Origin: a bacterium
GTDB taxonomy: Bacteria; Pseudomonadota; Gammaproteobacteria; Burkholderiales; Burkholderiaceae_C
Reading direction: 5' to 3'
DNA length: 62,425 nt
Assembly (NCBI GenBank): GCA_030824555.1
Contig: JAVBXK010000038.1
Coordinates: forward strand, 1 to 62,425
Part shown: one piece after another, positions 1-7,256 of the stretch
How the letters are laid out: each line of letters opens with the position of its first letter
Numbering within the stretch: position 1 is the stretch's first letter
The notes under the pieces: generated by a model
Databases searched by the model: none
The model's input: the letters and a program-made list of their open reading frames with translations, nothing else
What the model was told of the DNA's origin: nothing
Position numbers and translations under genes: made by a program

Positions 1-53
1 CGTGGCTGGGGCGGTGCCGGTGGTGCGAGGGTGAAATGACTGCAGCAACGGGG

Positions 54-1553
54 TCAGAGGTCGGTGGCCGCTGCCTGAATGGCCTGGGCATCCAGCCGGA
101 CGCGCGGCACGCTGAAGCGCCAGGGCTGGTCGGCGTGCGTGAGGGTGATGTGCTCGGGCGGGCCGTCGTCAAACGGCACACCGGCTTCGCGGGCCAGTGC
201 CAGCCACAGGGCCAGGGTTTCCAGGTCGTGCTCGTCGGGTGGCAGTGCCTGAGCCAGGTCGGCCAGGGTCAGGGGTTGGTTGGTCTGGGCCAGCAGGGCA
301 GCGGTTTTTTCCAGCAGGGCCTGGCGATCCAGCCCCTCGAACGCTTGCCAGAACTCGTCTTCCACCTGGTCCAGGCGGGCGTAGCGGGTGGTCAGCAGCA
401 GTTCGGATTCGCCACCGCCGTCGAGCGACTTGATGCGCAGCCTTTCGATCAGTGGCAAACCCGCCAGTGCGATGCCCAGTGGGGGCAGCGGCGCGGGTTG
501 GCGGCGCGTGGCCTGGCGCTGCCAGTCGATATCCAGGGCTTGCTGCAGGATGTCGTTCAGCAACTGGCCCACACGCTGGTTTTCGGCGGCCTGGCCGGTT
601 TTCATGAACTGGCTCACCTCGCGCTCGCTGCGGGCGCGCACGGCTTGCACCACCTTGGCTTCTTTGATGAGCTGCATCACCAGCAGGCGCATTTCGCTGC
701 GTTGCAAGTCGTCCAGCGCTTTGGCGGCGGCCGGGTGCTCGACGATGGCGCGGATGTGTTGGCCCATCTCCCTCAACTCGCTCTCGTGGTCGAGCTGTTG
801 CTGAAAGCTCTCGAACACGCGTCCCTCCTGGGTGTTGAGCAGCGAGCTGTGGCCTTGCAGCAGTTGGTCCATCACAGCGCCCCGGTGGTGCTGCGCACTC
901 AGAATCGCCTGGCGCAGCGCACGGTCGGCTTCGCGCCACGAGTCTTCCACCCGCCTGAAGTCGGCCCGCAGGCTGGTGGCCAAGGCATACATGTCGCGCA
1001 TGGCCTCCACCGCCTGTGCCTCGGTCAGCGTGGGCACGTGGCCTGCCTGTACATCGGCCAGTTGCGCTTGCAAGTCGTTGATGCGGCGCTGCAAATGGTC
1101 GGCACGGCTGATGGGGTCGGGGTTGAGGGTGGCGGCCAGGTTGTCGATTTCGCGCTGCACCAGGCTCAGGCGCGAGGCGGTGGAGGTCATCATGCGATGG
1201 TCGAGCTGGGTGACAAACCTCAGGGCCGATTTGAGGGCATCGGTTTCATGCACGCGCCCTTCGCGCTCGGTGACCAATGCGCGCTTGATCCACTCGCGCA
1301 GCTCGCGCCGGGCCTGGGCGGCCACATCGGTGGGGTCGATCTCAAAGTCGGGCTGGTTGGCGTGCGCGGCCAGCATGTCGGCCAGTGCCTGCACCGCCGT
1401 GTCAAACGGCACGCCGTCGCGCTGGTGCTCGAACAGCGCATCCAGACAACTCAACATCAGCGGTGCCCGCCGCGATGCCAGCAGCACCCAGGCGGGGTGT
1501 TGCTGGCGGGCCAGGATGTATTTGTGCGTGCGCTGCTGGTTGAGGCTGGACAT
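54..1553 (-). CDS. jetA: Wadjet defence protein JetA (DUF3375 family)
   Basis: The 499-residue product has the composition and block order of DUF3375 proteins: an N-terminal segment with PAWVLLASRRAPLMLS, a winged-helix-like region with the block LVTEREGRVHETDALKSALRFV (given here as key residues E, H, T, A), a long charged helical middle, and a C-terminal domain. In type I Wadjet this protein is JetA, the kleisin-like (MukF-like) subunit that joins JetB and the SMC protein JetC; with the nuclease JetD they remove circular plasmids. The ATG at 1553 is preferred over one 30 bases upstream because it follows the hsdR stop codon after a single base (TGA-C-ATG), so the two genes are translationally coupled. 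The next gene, expected to be jetB, lies beyond the left edge; the 53 bases left are too few to identify it. Seen: sequence and spacing. Inferred: a full JetABCD set. Confidence 0.8.
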   Translation of the reverse strand: MSSLNQQRTHKYILARQQHPAWVLLASRRAPLMLSCLDALFEHQRDGVPFDTAVQALADMLAAHANQPDFEIDPTDVAAQARRELREWIKRALVTEREGRVHETDALKSALRFVTQLDHRMMTSTASRLSLVQREIDNLAATLNPDPISRADHLQRRINDLQAQLADVQAGHVPTLTEAQAVEAMRDMYALATSLRADFRRVEDSWREADRALRQAILSAQHHRGAVMDQLLQGHSSLLNTQEGRVFESFQQQLDHESELREMGQHIRAIVEHPAAAKALDDLQRSEMRLLVMQLIKEAKVVQAVRARSEREVSQFMKTGQAAENQRVGQLLNDILQQALDIDWQRQATRRQPAPLPPLGIALAGLPLIERLRIKSLDGGGESELLLTTRYARLDQVEDEFWQAFEGLDRQALLEKTAALLAQTNQPLTLADLAQALPPDEHDLETLALWLALAREAGVPFDDGPPEHITLTHADQPWRFSVPRVRLDAQAIQAAATDL

Positions 1554-1554
1554 G

Positions 1555-4500
1555 TCAGGCCGCTGCCCTTGCACGTATCCCATCCAGCACCTGCAACAGC
1601 TTCTTCACCCTGACCGGCGGGAACACCCCCAGTGGGCCTTGCGCGTTGATGTCGGTGTAGGGCGACTCGAACAACCGCCCGCTGTCCATCACGCCGCTTT
1701 GCGTCAGCTCCTGCACGATGAGGTCTATGAACTCAATCTGGTTGGGTGTGGCTGTACCTCCCTTCAGGAACTCGCTGAACGCTTGCATGGCGGCTTCGCG
1801 GTCCAGCCCCACCAGTGAACGGATGAACAGGCCCAGGCCGTGGGCTTCTGCCTTGGCCTTGTCAATCAGGTCTTGGGAACCACCCGCCTGCTTCAACATG
1901 CCTTCCAGCTCGGTCAAGTCGGTGGGGGTGAGTGCCTGGTTGCGACGCAGGCGTTGCAGGGCCAGATGGTTTTCATGTTCGCGCAGGAACTGGCGGGCTT
2001 TGTCTTTGAACTTGGCCATGTTCAGACCAGCCGTCACCTGGGGCAGGTTGATGACCGTTGACTCGCCCATTTCGTCTTCAAAGTCAGTGAAGACGAGGGG
2101 CTTTTTGCCTTTGGGCAGCAGCTTGACCAACGCCCGCAAGCGCCGCCGCACCGTCTCCAGCATGGGCACCGTCACGCCTTCCCACCATTCTTCGCTGCCC
2201 AAGGCTTGAATCAGCACCATTTCTTTCTGAATGTCCGGAATGGCGGGTTGCTCTTCCAGTGCACTGGCAATGGCCTGAATTTTGGCCTTCAGGGTCTCGA
2301 AGTCCGGCTTGGCCTGCAACACCGCCAGTTGCGAGCGCAACAGCAGCATGTCAAACCGCTTGGCCAACTCGTCGTCGTCAGTCAGCTCAGTGGGCAGGTG
2401 GGCCACATGGGTGGTCAGCTCGTGCACGTCCTCGGGGCCTATCTGTTGCCACGCATCGGCCTTTGCGAACTTCTCCACAAATTGCCGCTGGGGGCGCACC
2501 ACGAAGTTGTTCACGCGCATGGCGGCCACGTAGCAGTGCAGCCCTGAAGCCAGGTCGCGGCGCAGGTCAGACAGAGACAGCGAAAGGCCCCAAGGTGGTG
2601 GCGGCTCTTGCATGGCGTGCGGTGTTTCAGGTTTCGCCGCCAGCACACCATCCAACTCCGTGACCAGGGCCAGACGGGTTTTGAACAACCGCGTGCCCAG
2701 CGGCTCGGTGGCTGCGCCCTCTTTGAAGTCCGGGTTCTGGCTGAAAAATTCCAGGTTCTGGCAGTAGTCAAAGATGCTGAAGTTCTGCTTGTCCTGCCCA
2801 GGGCCAAACAGGTCAGGGCACAAGCGGGTGCCACGGCCCAGCATTTGCCAGAACTTGGTTTTGGAGCGCACCGCCTTGAAGAACACCAGGTTTACCGCCT
2901 CGGGCACGTCAATGCCGGTGTCCAGCATGTCCACCGAAATGGCGATGTGTGGCATCTTGGCCGGGTTGCTGAAGTCGTCGATGAGGTCTTGCGCGTACTC
3001 GGTCTTGTAGGTCACCACGCGGGCGAAATGCCCCTTGTAATGCGGGTAGTTGGCATCGAAGCGCTGGGCAATGAAGTCGGCGTGATCGTTGTTCTTGGCA
3101 AAGACGATGGTTTTGCCCAATCGGTCGCCACCGGCCACTTTCTGGCCCTCGGTCATCAACTGCGCCAGCACCTTGTCCACGGTGTCCTGGTTGAACAGCC
3201 ATTTGTTCAGGGCTTCGGCGTTCACCTCGTCAGGTGCGGGGGCGTTGCCGTCTTCGTCCCACTCCAGTTCGTCCCACTGGGCTTTTTCTTCATCGCTCAG
3301 GTCGGCGTATTTGATGCCCTCGCGCTGGAACTTCAGCGGCACCGAGATGGGCACGGGTGGTACCAGGTAGCCATCGGCCACGGCTTCGTCCAGCCCGTAG
3401 GCATCGGTGGGCACACCGTCTTCCAGGCCAAACAGGCCATAGGTGTTGTGGTCAATCTCGTCTTTGGGCGTGGCCGTCAGGCCCACCAGCAGCGCATCAA
3501 AGTAATCGAAGATGGCGCGGTACTTTTGGTAGATGGAGCGGTGCGCCTCGTCCACGATGATGAGGTCGAAGTGCCCCACGCCAAAGCGGCGCTGGGCTTG
3601 GCTCACGTCGTCAATCAAGCCCATCATGGTGGGGTAGGTGGACACGTACACCCGCCCCTCGGTGGCCTTGTCCGTCACCAGGTTCACGGGTGAGGCATCG
3701 GGCAGGTGCTTCTTGAAGGCATTGACCGCTTGGTTCACCAGCGCCACGCGGTCGGCAAGGAACAGGATGCGTTTGGCCCAGTTGCAGCGCATCAGCACAT
3801 CGGCCATGGCAATCACGGTGCGGGTTTTGCCCGAGCCGGTGGCCATTACCAGCAAGGCCTTTCGCTGGTGGTCGACCTCGAACGTGGCCCCCACCCTGCG
3901 CACCGCGCGGGTTTGGTAGTGCCGCTCGATGATGCTGGCGTCAATCACCGCCTCGGCCAGCGGTTTGCGGCTGGTGCGCCGCTGAATGGCCAGTTGAAGC
4001 TCGGGCTTTTTGTAAAAGCCTTGCACCGGTCGGGGTGGGTACAACACATCGTCCCACACCCAATGCTGGTAGCCGTTGGTGTAAAAAATGACCGGGCGCT
4101 GGCCGTGCATCTGCTCCAGGCAGTCGGCGTACAGCTTGGCCTGCTGCTGGCCCACCGTGGGGCTTTTGGTGGTGCGTTTGGCTTCTATCAGCGCCAAGGG
4201 TTTGCCGTCGTCGCCCCACAGCACGTAGTCCACAAAGCCTTTGCCTGGCGTGTTGGGCATGCCGGTCACTTCCACCTCGAAGTTGACGGCGGGGTCCAGC
4301 TGCCAACCGGCTTCCTTCAGCAACACGTCGATGAAGGCTTTGCGGGTTTCGGCTTCGGAATAGTCGTGCGTGTCGGGCTCGGCGGTGTTGGTCTTCTTGG
4401 CGGCGGCTACTTCGGCTTGCAGTTTTTGCAGTTCTGCCGCCAGGGCTGCCTTTTCTGCGGCAAGGGTGGCGTGGCTCGCTTCGGTCGCCTTGAGCTTGTC

Positions 4501-5016
4501 ATCCTGTTCTTTCAGGGTGGCGGCCAGTTTTTGCAGTTGCTCGACAGTGGCTTGTGGGGCCGCAGCAGGTTGTGTCGTTGCAAGGGCTGGGGGCTTCAGC
4601 AGGCTGACATCGAACGTCTGGGTGGGGGACGGGCGGTTGGCTCGCGCATAGGTGCGGGCGAGCCAGTAGCACACATGGAACAGCTCTCGCGTGGCGTTCA
4701 GCGCATCGGTGGCCACCATCTTCTTGGCCCCGTGCACCGCCATGTTGCCCAGGTCTTTGATGAGGCGGGCTTTGGTGAACAGTGCATCGCCCACCAGCGC
4801 CTTGAAGCTGGGCTCGTGGATGAAGGCACTCAGGTTGTCTTGATACGGCTGGCGCAGTGTTCGGTCATGGGCATACACCCAGGCCACAGTCAACTCCAGC
4901 GTGCGGCGGGCGTAGAAGCACGATGCGCGGGCATCGGTTTGGGCGGCGCGTTCTGCCTGGCTTGCCGCCTCGAACAGCAGGGGCCACTCGGCGGATAGGA
5001 ATGCGAAGTTGCTCAC
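1555..5016 (-). CDS. hsdR: Type I restriction endonuclease subunit R (HsdR, EcoEI-like)
   Basis: This 1153-residue protein is the motor and nuclease subunit of a type I restriction system. It starts with a DUF4145 domain (FLSAEWPLLFEAASQAE, ending near LGNMAVHG), followed by a coiled coil at about residues 160-210. A PD-(D/E)xK nuclease follows (FVDYVLW and LIEAK near residue 278), then a superfamily 2 translocase with Walker A ATGSGKT near residue 392 and a DEAH box near residue 488. The C-terminal part matches EcoEI-type HsdR. The GTG at 5016 is chosen because it gives the family N-terminus (M)SNFAFL and has GGGAGA eight bases upstream; an ATG at 5064 is the alternative. It follows hepT after a 56-base gap and is joined to jetA by one base. 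All catalytic motifs look intact. Confidence 0.93.
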   Translation of the reverse strand: MSNFAFLSAEWPLLFEAASQAERAAQTDARASCFYARRTLELTVAWVYAHDRTLRQPYQDNLSAFIHEPSFKALVGDALFTKARLIKDLGNMAVHGAKKMVATDALNATRELFHVCYWLARTYARANRPSPTQTFDVSLLKPPALATTQPAAAPQATVEQLQKLAATLKEQDDKLKATEASHATLAAEKAALAAELQKLQAEVAAAKKTNTAEPDTHDYSEAETRKAFIDVLLKEAGWQLDPAVNFEVEVTGMPNTPGKGFVDYVLWGDDGKPLALIEAKRTTKSPTVGQQQAKLYADCLEQMHGQRPVIFYTNGYQHWVWDDVLYPPRPVQGFYKKPELQLAIQRRTSRKPLAEAVIDASIIERHYQTRAVRRVGATFEVDHQRKALLVMATGSGKTRTVIAMADVLMRCNWAKRILFLADRVALVNQAVNAFKKHLPDASPVNLVTDKATEGRVYVSTYPTMMGLIDDVSQAQRRFGVGHFDLIIVDEAHRSIYQKYRAIFDYFDALLVGLTATPKDEIDHNTYGLFGLEDGVPTDAYGLDEAVADGYLVPPVPISVPLKFQREGIKYADLSDEEKAQWDELEWDEDGNAPAPDEVNAEALNKWLFNQDTVDKVLAQLMTEGQKVAGGDRLGKTIVFAKNNDHADFIAQRFDANYPHYKGHFARVVTYKTEYAQDLIDDFSNPAKMPHIAISVDMLDTGIDVPEAVNLVFFKAVRSKTKFWQMLGRGTRLCPDLFGPGQDKQNFSIFDYCQNLEFFSQNPDFKEGAATEPLGTRLFKTRLALVTELDGVLAAKPETPHAMQEPPPPWGLSLSLSDLRRDLASGLHCYVAAMRVNNFVVRPQRQFVEKFAKADAWQQIGPEDVHELTTHVAHLPTELTDDDELAKRFDMLLLRSQLAVLQAKPDFETLKAKIQAIASALEEQPAIPDIQKEMVLIQALGSEEWWEGVTVPMLETVRRRLRALVKLLPKGKKPLVFTDFEDEMGESTVINLPQVTAGLNMAKFKDKARQFLREHENHLALQRLRRNQALTPTDLTELEGMLKQAGGSQDLIDKAKAEAHGLGLFIRSLVGLDREAAMQAFSEFLKGGTATPNQIEFIDLIVQELTQSGVMDSGRLFESPYTDINAQGPLGVFPPVRVKKLLQVLDGIRARAAA

Positions 5017-5072
5017 TTTTTTGTTCTCCCTGGCTTCTGGCTCTGCATGGCCGTGGTCAGCCATCAACGTGT

Positions 5073-5429
5073 TCAAGGCAATTTGATGGCCACAATTTGC
5101 TCGCGCAGCTCTGGTAAATCGGTGTGGATGCTGTTCCACACCAGCTCGTAGTCGACCCTGAAGTAGCCATGCGCCACGCGGTTGCGCATGGTGTACATCA
5201 ACGCCCAAGGCACTTCTGGGTGCTGGGCCGCAAAAGCGGCATGGTGCAGTTCAATCTTGTGCGCTGCCTCACCCATGATTTCGAAGTTGCGCACCACGGC
5301 GTCTTGCGTTTTGGGGTCTTGCAAGAAAGTCAGCTCGGTCATGTCATCCACGTATTGGTGGATGCGGTCAATGGCCTCGGTGATGTGCGCCAGGTAGTCA
5401 ACCAGCCGCAAAACGTCTGACTTGCTCAC
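5073..5429 (-). CDS. hepT: HepT-like HEPN-domain toxin (DUF86)
   Basis: The 118-residue protein is all helical and carries the HEPN ribonuclease signature R-x4-H-x-Y at R82, H87 and Y89 (RNRVAHGY), typical of the DUF86/HepT family. In characterised pairs HepT is an RNase toxin neutralised by the MNT nucleotidyltransferase, which AMPylates a Tyr near the active site; Y89 is in the right place. It starts with GTG at 5429, overlapping the mntA stop by four bases (GTGA), so antitoxin and toxin are co-translated. The pair sits inside the restriction operon between hsdS and hsdR, suggesting a guard or backup role there (inference). Confidence 0.9.
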   Translation of the reverse strand: MSKSDVLRLVDYLAHITEAIDRIHQYVDDMTELTFLQDPKTQDAVVRNFEIMGEAAHKIELHHAAFAAQHPEVPWALMYTMRNRVAHGYFRVDYELVWNSIHTDLPELREQIVAIKLP

Positions 5430-5716
5430 AGTGCTTGCGCCTGAGCCAACACCTCTGCCCGAAACTTGGCAGGCAACGCATTGGGGGTGAGCACATCCAC
5501 CGGAATGTGCAGCAACTGGGCCAACTCCAGCTGAATTTTGGCAATGTCCATCAACGTGGTTTGCCGGGTGGGTTCCACCAAAATGTCCAGGTCGCTGCCG
5601 TCTGCATCATTGCCATGCAGCACCGAGCCAAACACCCGCACATCGGTCACGCGGTGGCGCAGGGCGATTGCACGAATGGCCTCGCGGTGGGTGTTGAGGG
5701 CGATGGAGGGGCGCAT
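5426..5716 (-). CDS. mntA: MNT-domain antitoxin nucleotidyltransferase (MntA)
   Basis: This 96-residue minimal nucleotidyltransferase has a perfect GS-x10-DxD motif (G30-S31 ... D42-L-D44), the catalytic signature of MntA antitoxins. Family members transfer AMP from ATP to the partner HEPN toxin. The ATG at 5716 has GGAGAAACTTG just upstream as a ribosome binding site and directly follows a TGA that closes the frameshifted reading frame of the preceding broken gene. It overlaps hepT by four bases. Length and motif are complete, so the antitoxin is probably active. Confidence 0.9.
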   Translation of the reverse strand: MRPSIALNTHREAIRAIALRHRVTDVRVFGSVLHGNDADGSDLDILVEPTRQTTLMDIAKIQLELAQLLHIPVDVLTPNALPAKFRAEVLAQAQAL

Positions 5717-5843
5717 TCAAGTTTCTCCTGGTTTGGTGCGGTCAAGTATCCGGCACGGGTTCAATGGTTGGCAAATGGCTTGGGGTATGTCACCCTCATT
5801 GATGAGGGGAGCATCCATTAAGTCTTTGAATTCATTGAGACTT
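5717..5843 (-). pseudogene. Frameshifted continuation of the small HTH gene
   Basis: Removing one T after the AAAAAG run near 5843 takes the small gene at 5832-6080 into a frame that stays open to a TGA at 5719-5717, directly against the mntA ATG. The restored peptide reads LTGKKLNEFKDLMDAPLI, then NEGDIPQAI. From memory, the first of these resembles the continuation of a larger family of DNA-binding proteins found in type I restriction clusters (GK.L.EFK, then ..GDI..AI). This suggests a once longer gene that was frameshifted and then internally deleted. Seen: the open frame. Inferred: decay, rather than programmed frameshifting. Confidence 0.5.
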
Positions 5844-6080
5844 TTTCCCTGTCAGCAGCCGATAGCCGTTGGCCTTCAGTTCGTCGCCGTGCTGGGCAAG
5901 GTAACGTTCCACCGTGGCATCGCTGATGTCAAACAGTGCCGTCACCTGCTGCTTGGTGAACACGGTTTCACCCGCATACGCCAAGCCGCCCAAGCCCAGG
6001 TGCTGCTCGGCAGCCTGCAAGGCATAGCGGTTGTTCAGGATGTTTTGCCGCTGGTGCTGTGCGGTGGTGAGGTCGCTCAT
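5832..6080 (-). CDS. Small putative HTH protein, probably a truncated remnant
   Basis: The 82-residue product contains a helix-turn-helix-like stretch (VFTKQQVTALFDISDATVERYL) in which DISDATVERY reads as the recognition helix. It starts at 6080 directly after the hsdS stop (TGAATG, no gap), so it belongs to the restriction operon. From memory, similar N-termini (RYAL..AE..LG..G....G...FT..QV...F.V...T..RY) begin proteins of about 250-300 residues associated with type I restriction loci, sometimes called RhuM-like or DNA-binding proteins. At 82 residues this one would be truncated, and the break can be explained by one inserted base (see the adjoining entry). Whether the short product is made or functions is unknown. 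Confidence 0.6.
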   Translation of the reverse strand: MSDLTTAQHQRQNILNNRYALQAAEQHLGLGGLAYAGETVFTKQQVTALFDISDATVERYLAQHGDELKANGYRLLTGKKSQ

Positions 6081-7256
6081 TCAAAGTTCTCCACGGAAGG
6101 CGCGGTGTTGGAGGGAGGTGAAGAGGACATCCAGTTCAGCCAACGCAGTGAGGTGGCTTGCTTTCAGAGCTTCGACGGCTTGGACGCGCTTGGCGAAGGT
6201 TTGTTGGAGGCCGAGGGGAGGAACGGGTATCGGCATTGCCTTGAGCTTCTCTCCTGTCAAGTGCGCAATGGTCGCAGCAGTGACGTGGTCGCCTAGTCCA
6301 CCGAGTTTTGACAGGAACCATAGCAACCATACAAGGTACTCTGGACAGACTAGCCCCAGCTTTGGTCGTCCGCGATGGAGGGCCTTTTGATAGTAGATGT
6401 CCTCAAGCTCACCACGCCAAATTGCAGCTCTCCCTGGCTCTCCCCCTTCACAAATCAGAATGTCTCCAGGCTGGAGGCGAAAAGTCTTTCTGGCATTTTC
6501 GTCAAAGTCCATTTCAAGCAAGTCAATAACATCTATGCGAAACCATTGAACGTTGGCGTTCCGCAAATAGCGACGAGCGTTTTCGCCCGTCTGCTGTTTC
6601 GCATCAAGCATCTTCCCGAGTCGGGTTTCACATACCGCTTCGAATGGCTGAATCGCCCAAAATTTCGAATTCTTCACTGGGTCCCCAAACATCGCCACAA
6701 AAATCGCCTGCGTGAGACTGTCGAGCTGGGCCAGGGCTTCGCGGCGCTTGGCTCTGAGGGCATCGGCCTGGTCGAGGATGGCGGCGATGCGGCGTTGTTC
6801 GGGGAGCGAGGGAAGGGAAATCGGAAGGTCTTTAATGAGTCCTTGGCTAATGTTCGGTTGCGCTCCTCCCACCCCCATGGCCACGATGGAGGGTACTTGT
6901 GCTGCGAGTGCGTGATAGACGTAGCGGGTATCGGCCTTTGAGGGCTCTGGAACGATGTGACACACAGCCTGATTGGTGGTGGCTTCGATGCCAAGAATCG
7001 CCAAACGCCCCACGGTCGCGCCGTACATGGCGAGCAATATGGCACCGGCAGGTACCAATTTGATGCTGCTTTCCCTGAGCGCAGCCTCGGTCACATGTTC
7101 CTCAGCCGACGTAATCAAGCCTTCACGCAGTTCACCAGACTTCACCCAAGGAATCGTTCCTTTGGCGTAAAAGCGGTCCGCTTGCGTTCTTGAAGGCGTG
7201 CCACCACTACCTGTTCGGCAAAACTCGCCCAATCTCGCTACGGGATACCCACTCAC
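6081..7256 (-). CDS. hsdS: Type I restriction specificity subunit S (HsdS)
   Basis: The 391-residue protein has the two-half architecture of HsdS. Target recognition domain 1 spans about residues 1-145. A conserved helical spacer follows (SLPEQRRIAAILDQADAL, then LDSLTQAIF). Target recognition domain 2 spans about residues 200-335, and a second spacer with the same pattern (PPLGLQQTFAKRV) closes the protein. The two domains read the two halves of the split recognition sequence and the helices set the spacing between them. It overlaps hsdM by four bases (ATGA) and abuts the next gene. Domain 2 has lower GC and more rare codons than the neighbouring genes, as expected for recombining specificity domains. 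The recognition sequence cannot be predicted from sequence alone. Confidence 0.93.
   Translation of the reverse strand: MSGYPVARLGEFCRTGSGGTPSRTQADRFYAKGTIPWVKSGELREGLITSAEEHVTEAALRESSIKLVPAGAILLAMYGATVGRLAILGIEATTNQAVCHIVPEPSKADTRYVYHALAAQVPSIVAMGVGGAQPNISQGLIKDLPISLPSLPEQRRIAAILDQADALRAKRREALAQLDSLTQAIFVAMFGDPVKNSKFWAIQPFEAVCETRLGKMLDAKQQTGENARRYLRNANVQWFRIDVIDLLEMDFDENARKTFRLQPGDILICEGGEPGRAAIWRGELEDIYYQKALHRGRPKLGLVCPEYLVWLLWFLSKLGGLGDHVTAATIAHLTGEKLKAMPIPVPPLGLQQTFAKRVQAVEALKASHLTALAELDVLFTSLQHRAFRGEL

Noticed and set aside
1-53. Start of jetB
   Set aside because: Open frames run off the left edge, but 53 bases give no recognisable sequence and no clear start codon.
36-1613. Long plus-strand open frame over jetA (525 codons)
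   Set aside because: It is the antisense shadow of jetA in GC-rich DNA, with no recognisable domain and repetitive Gln/Val/Gly composition.
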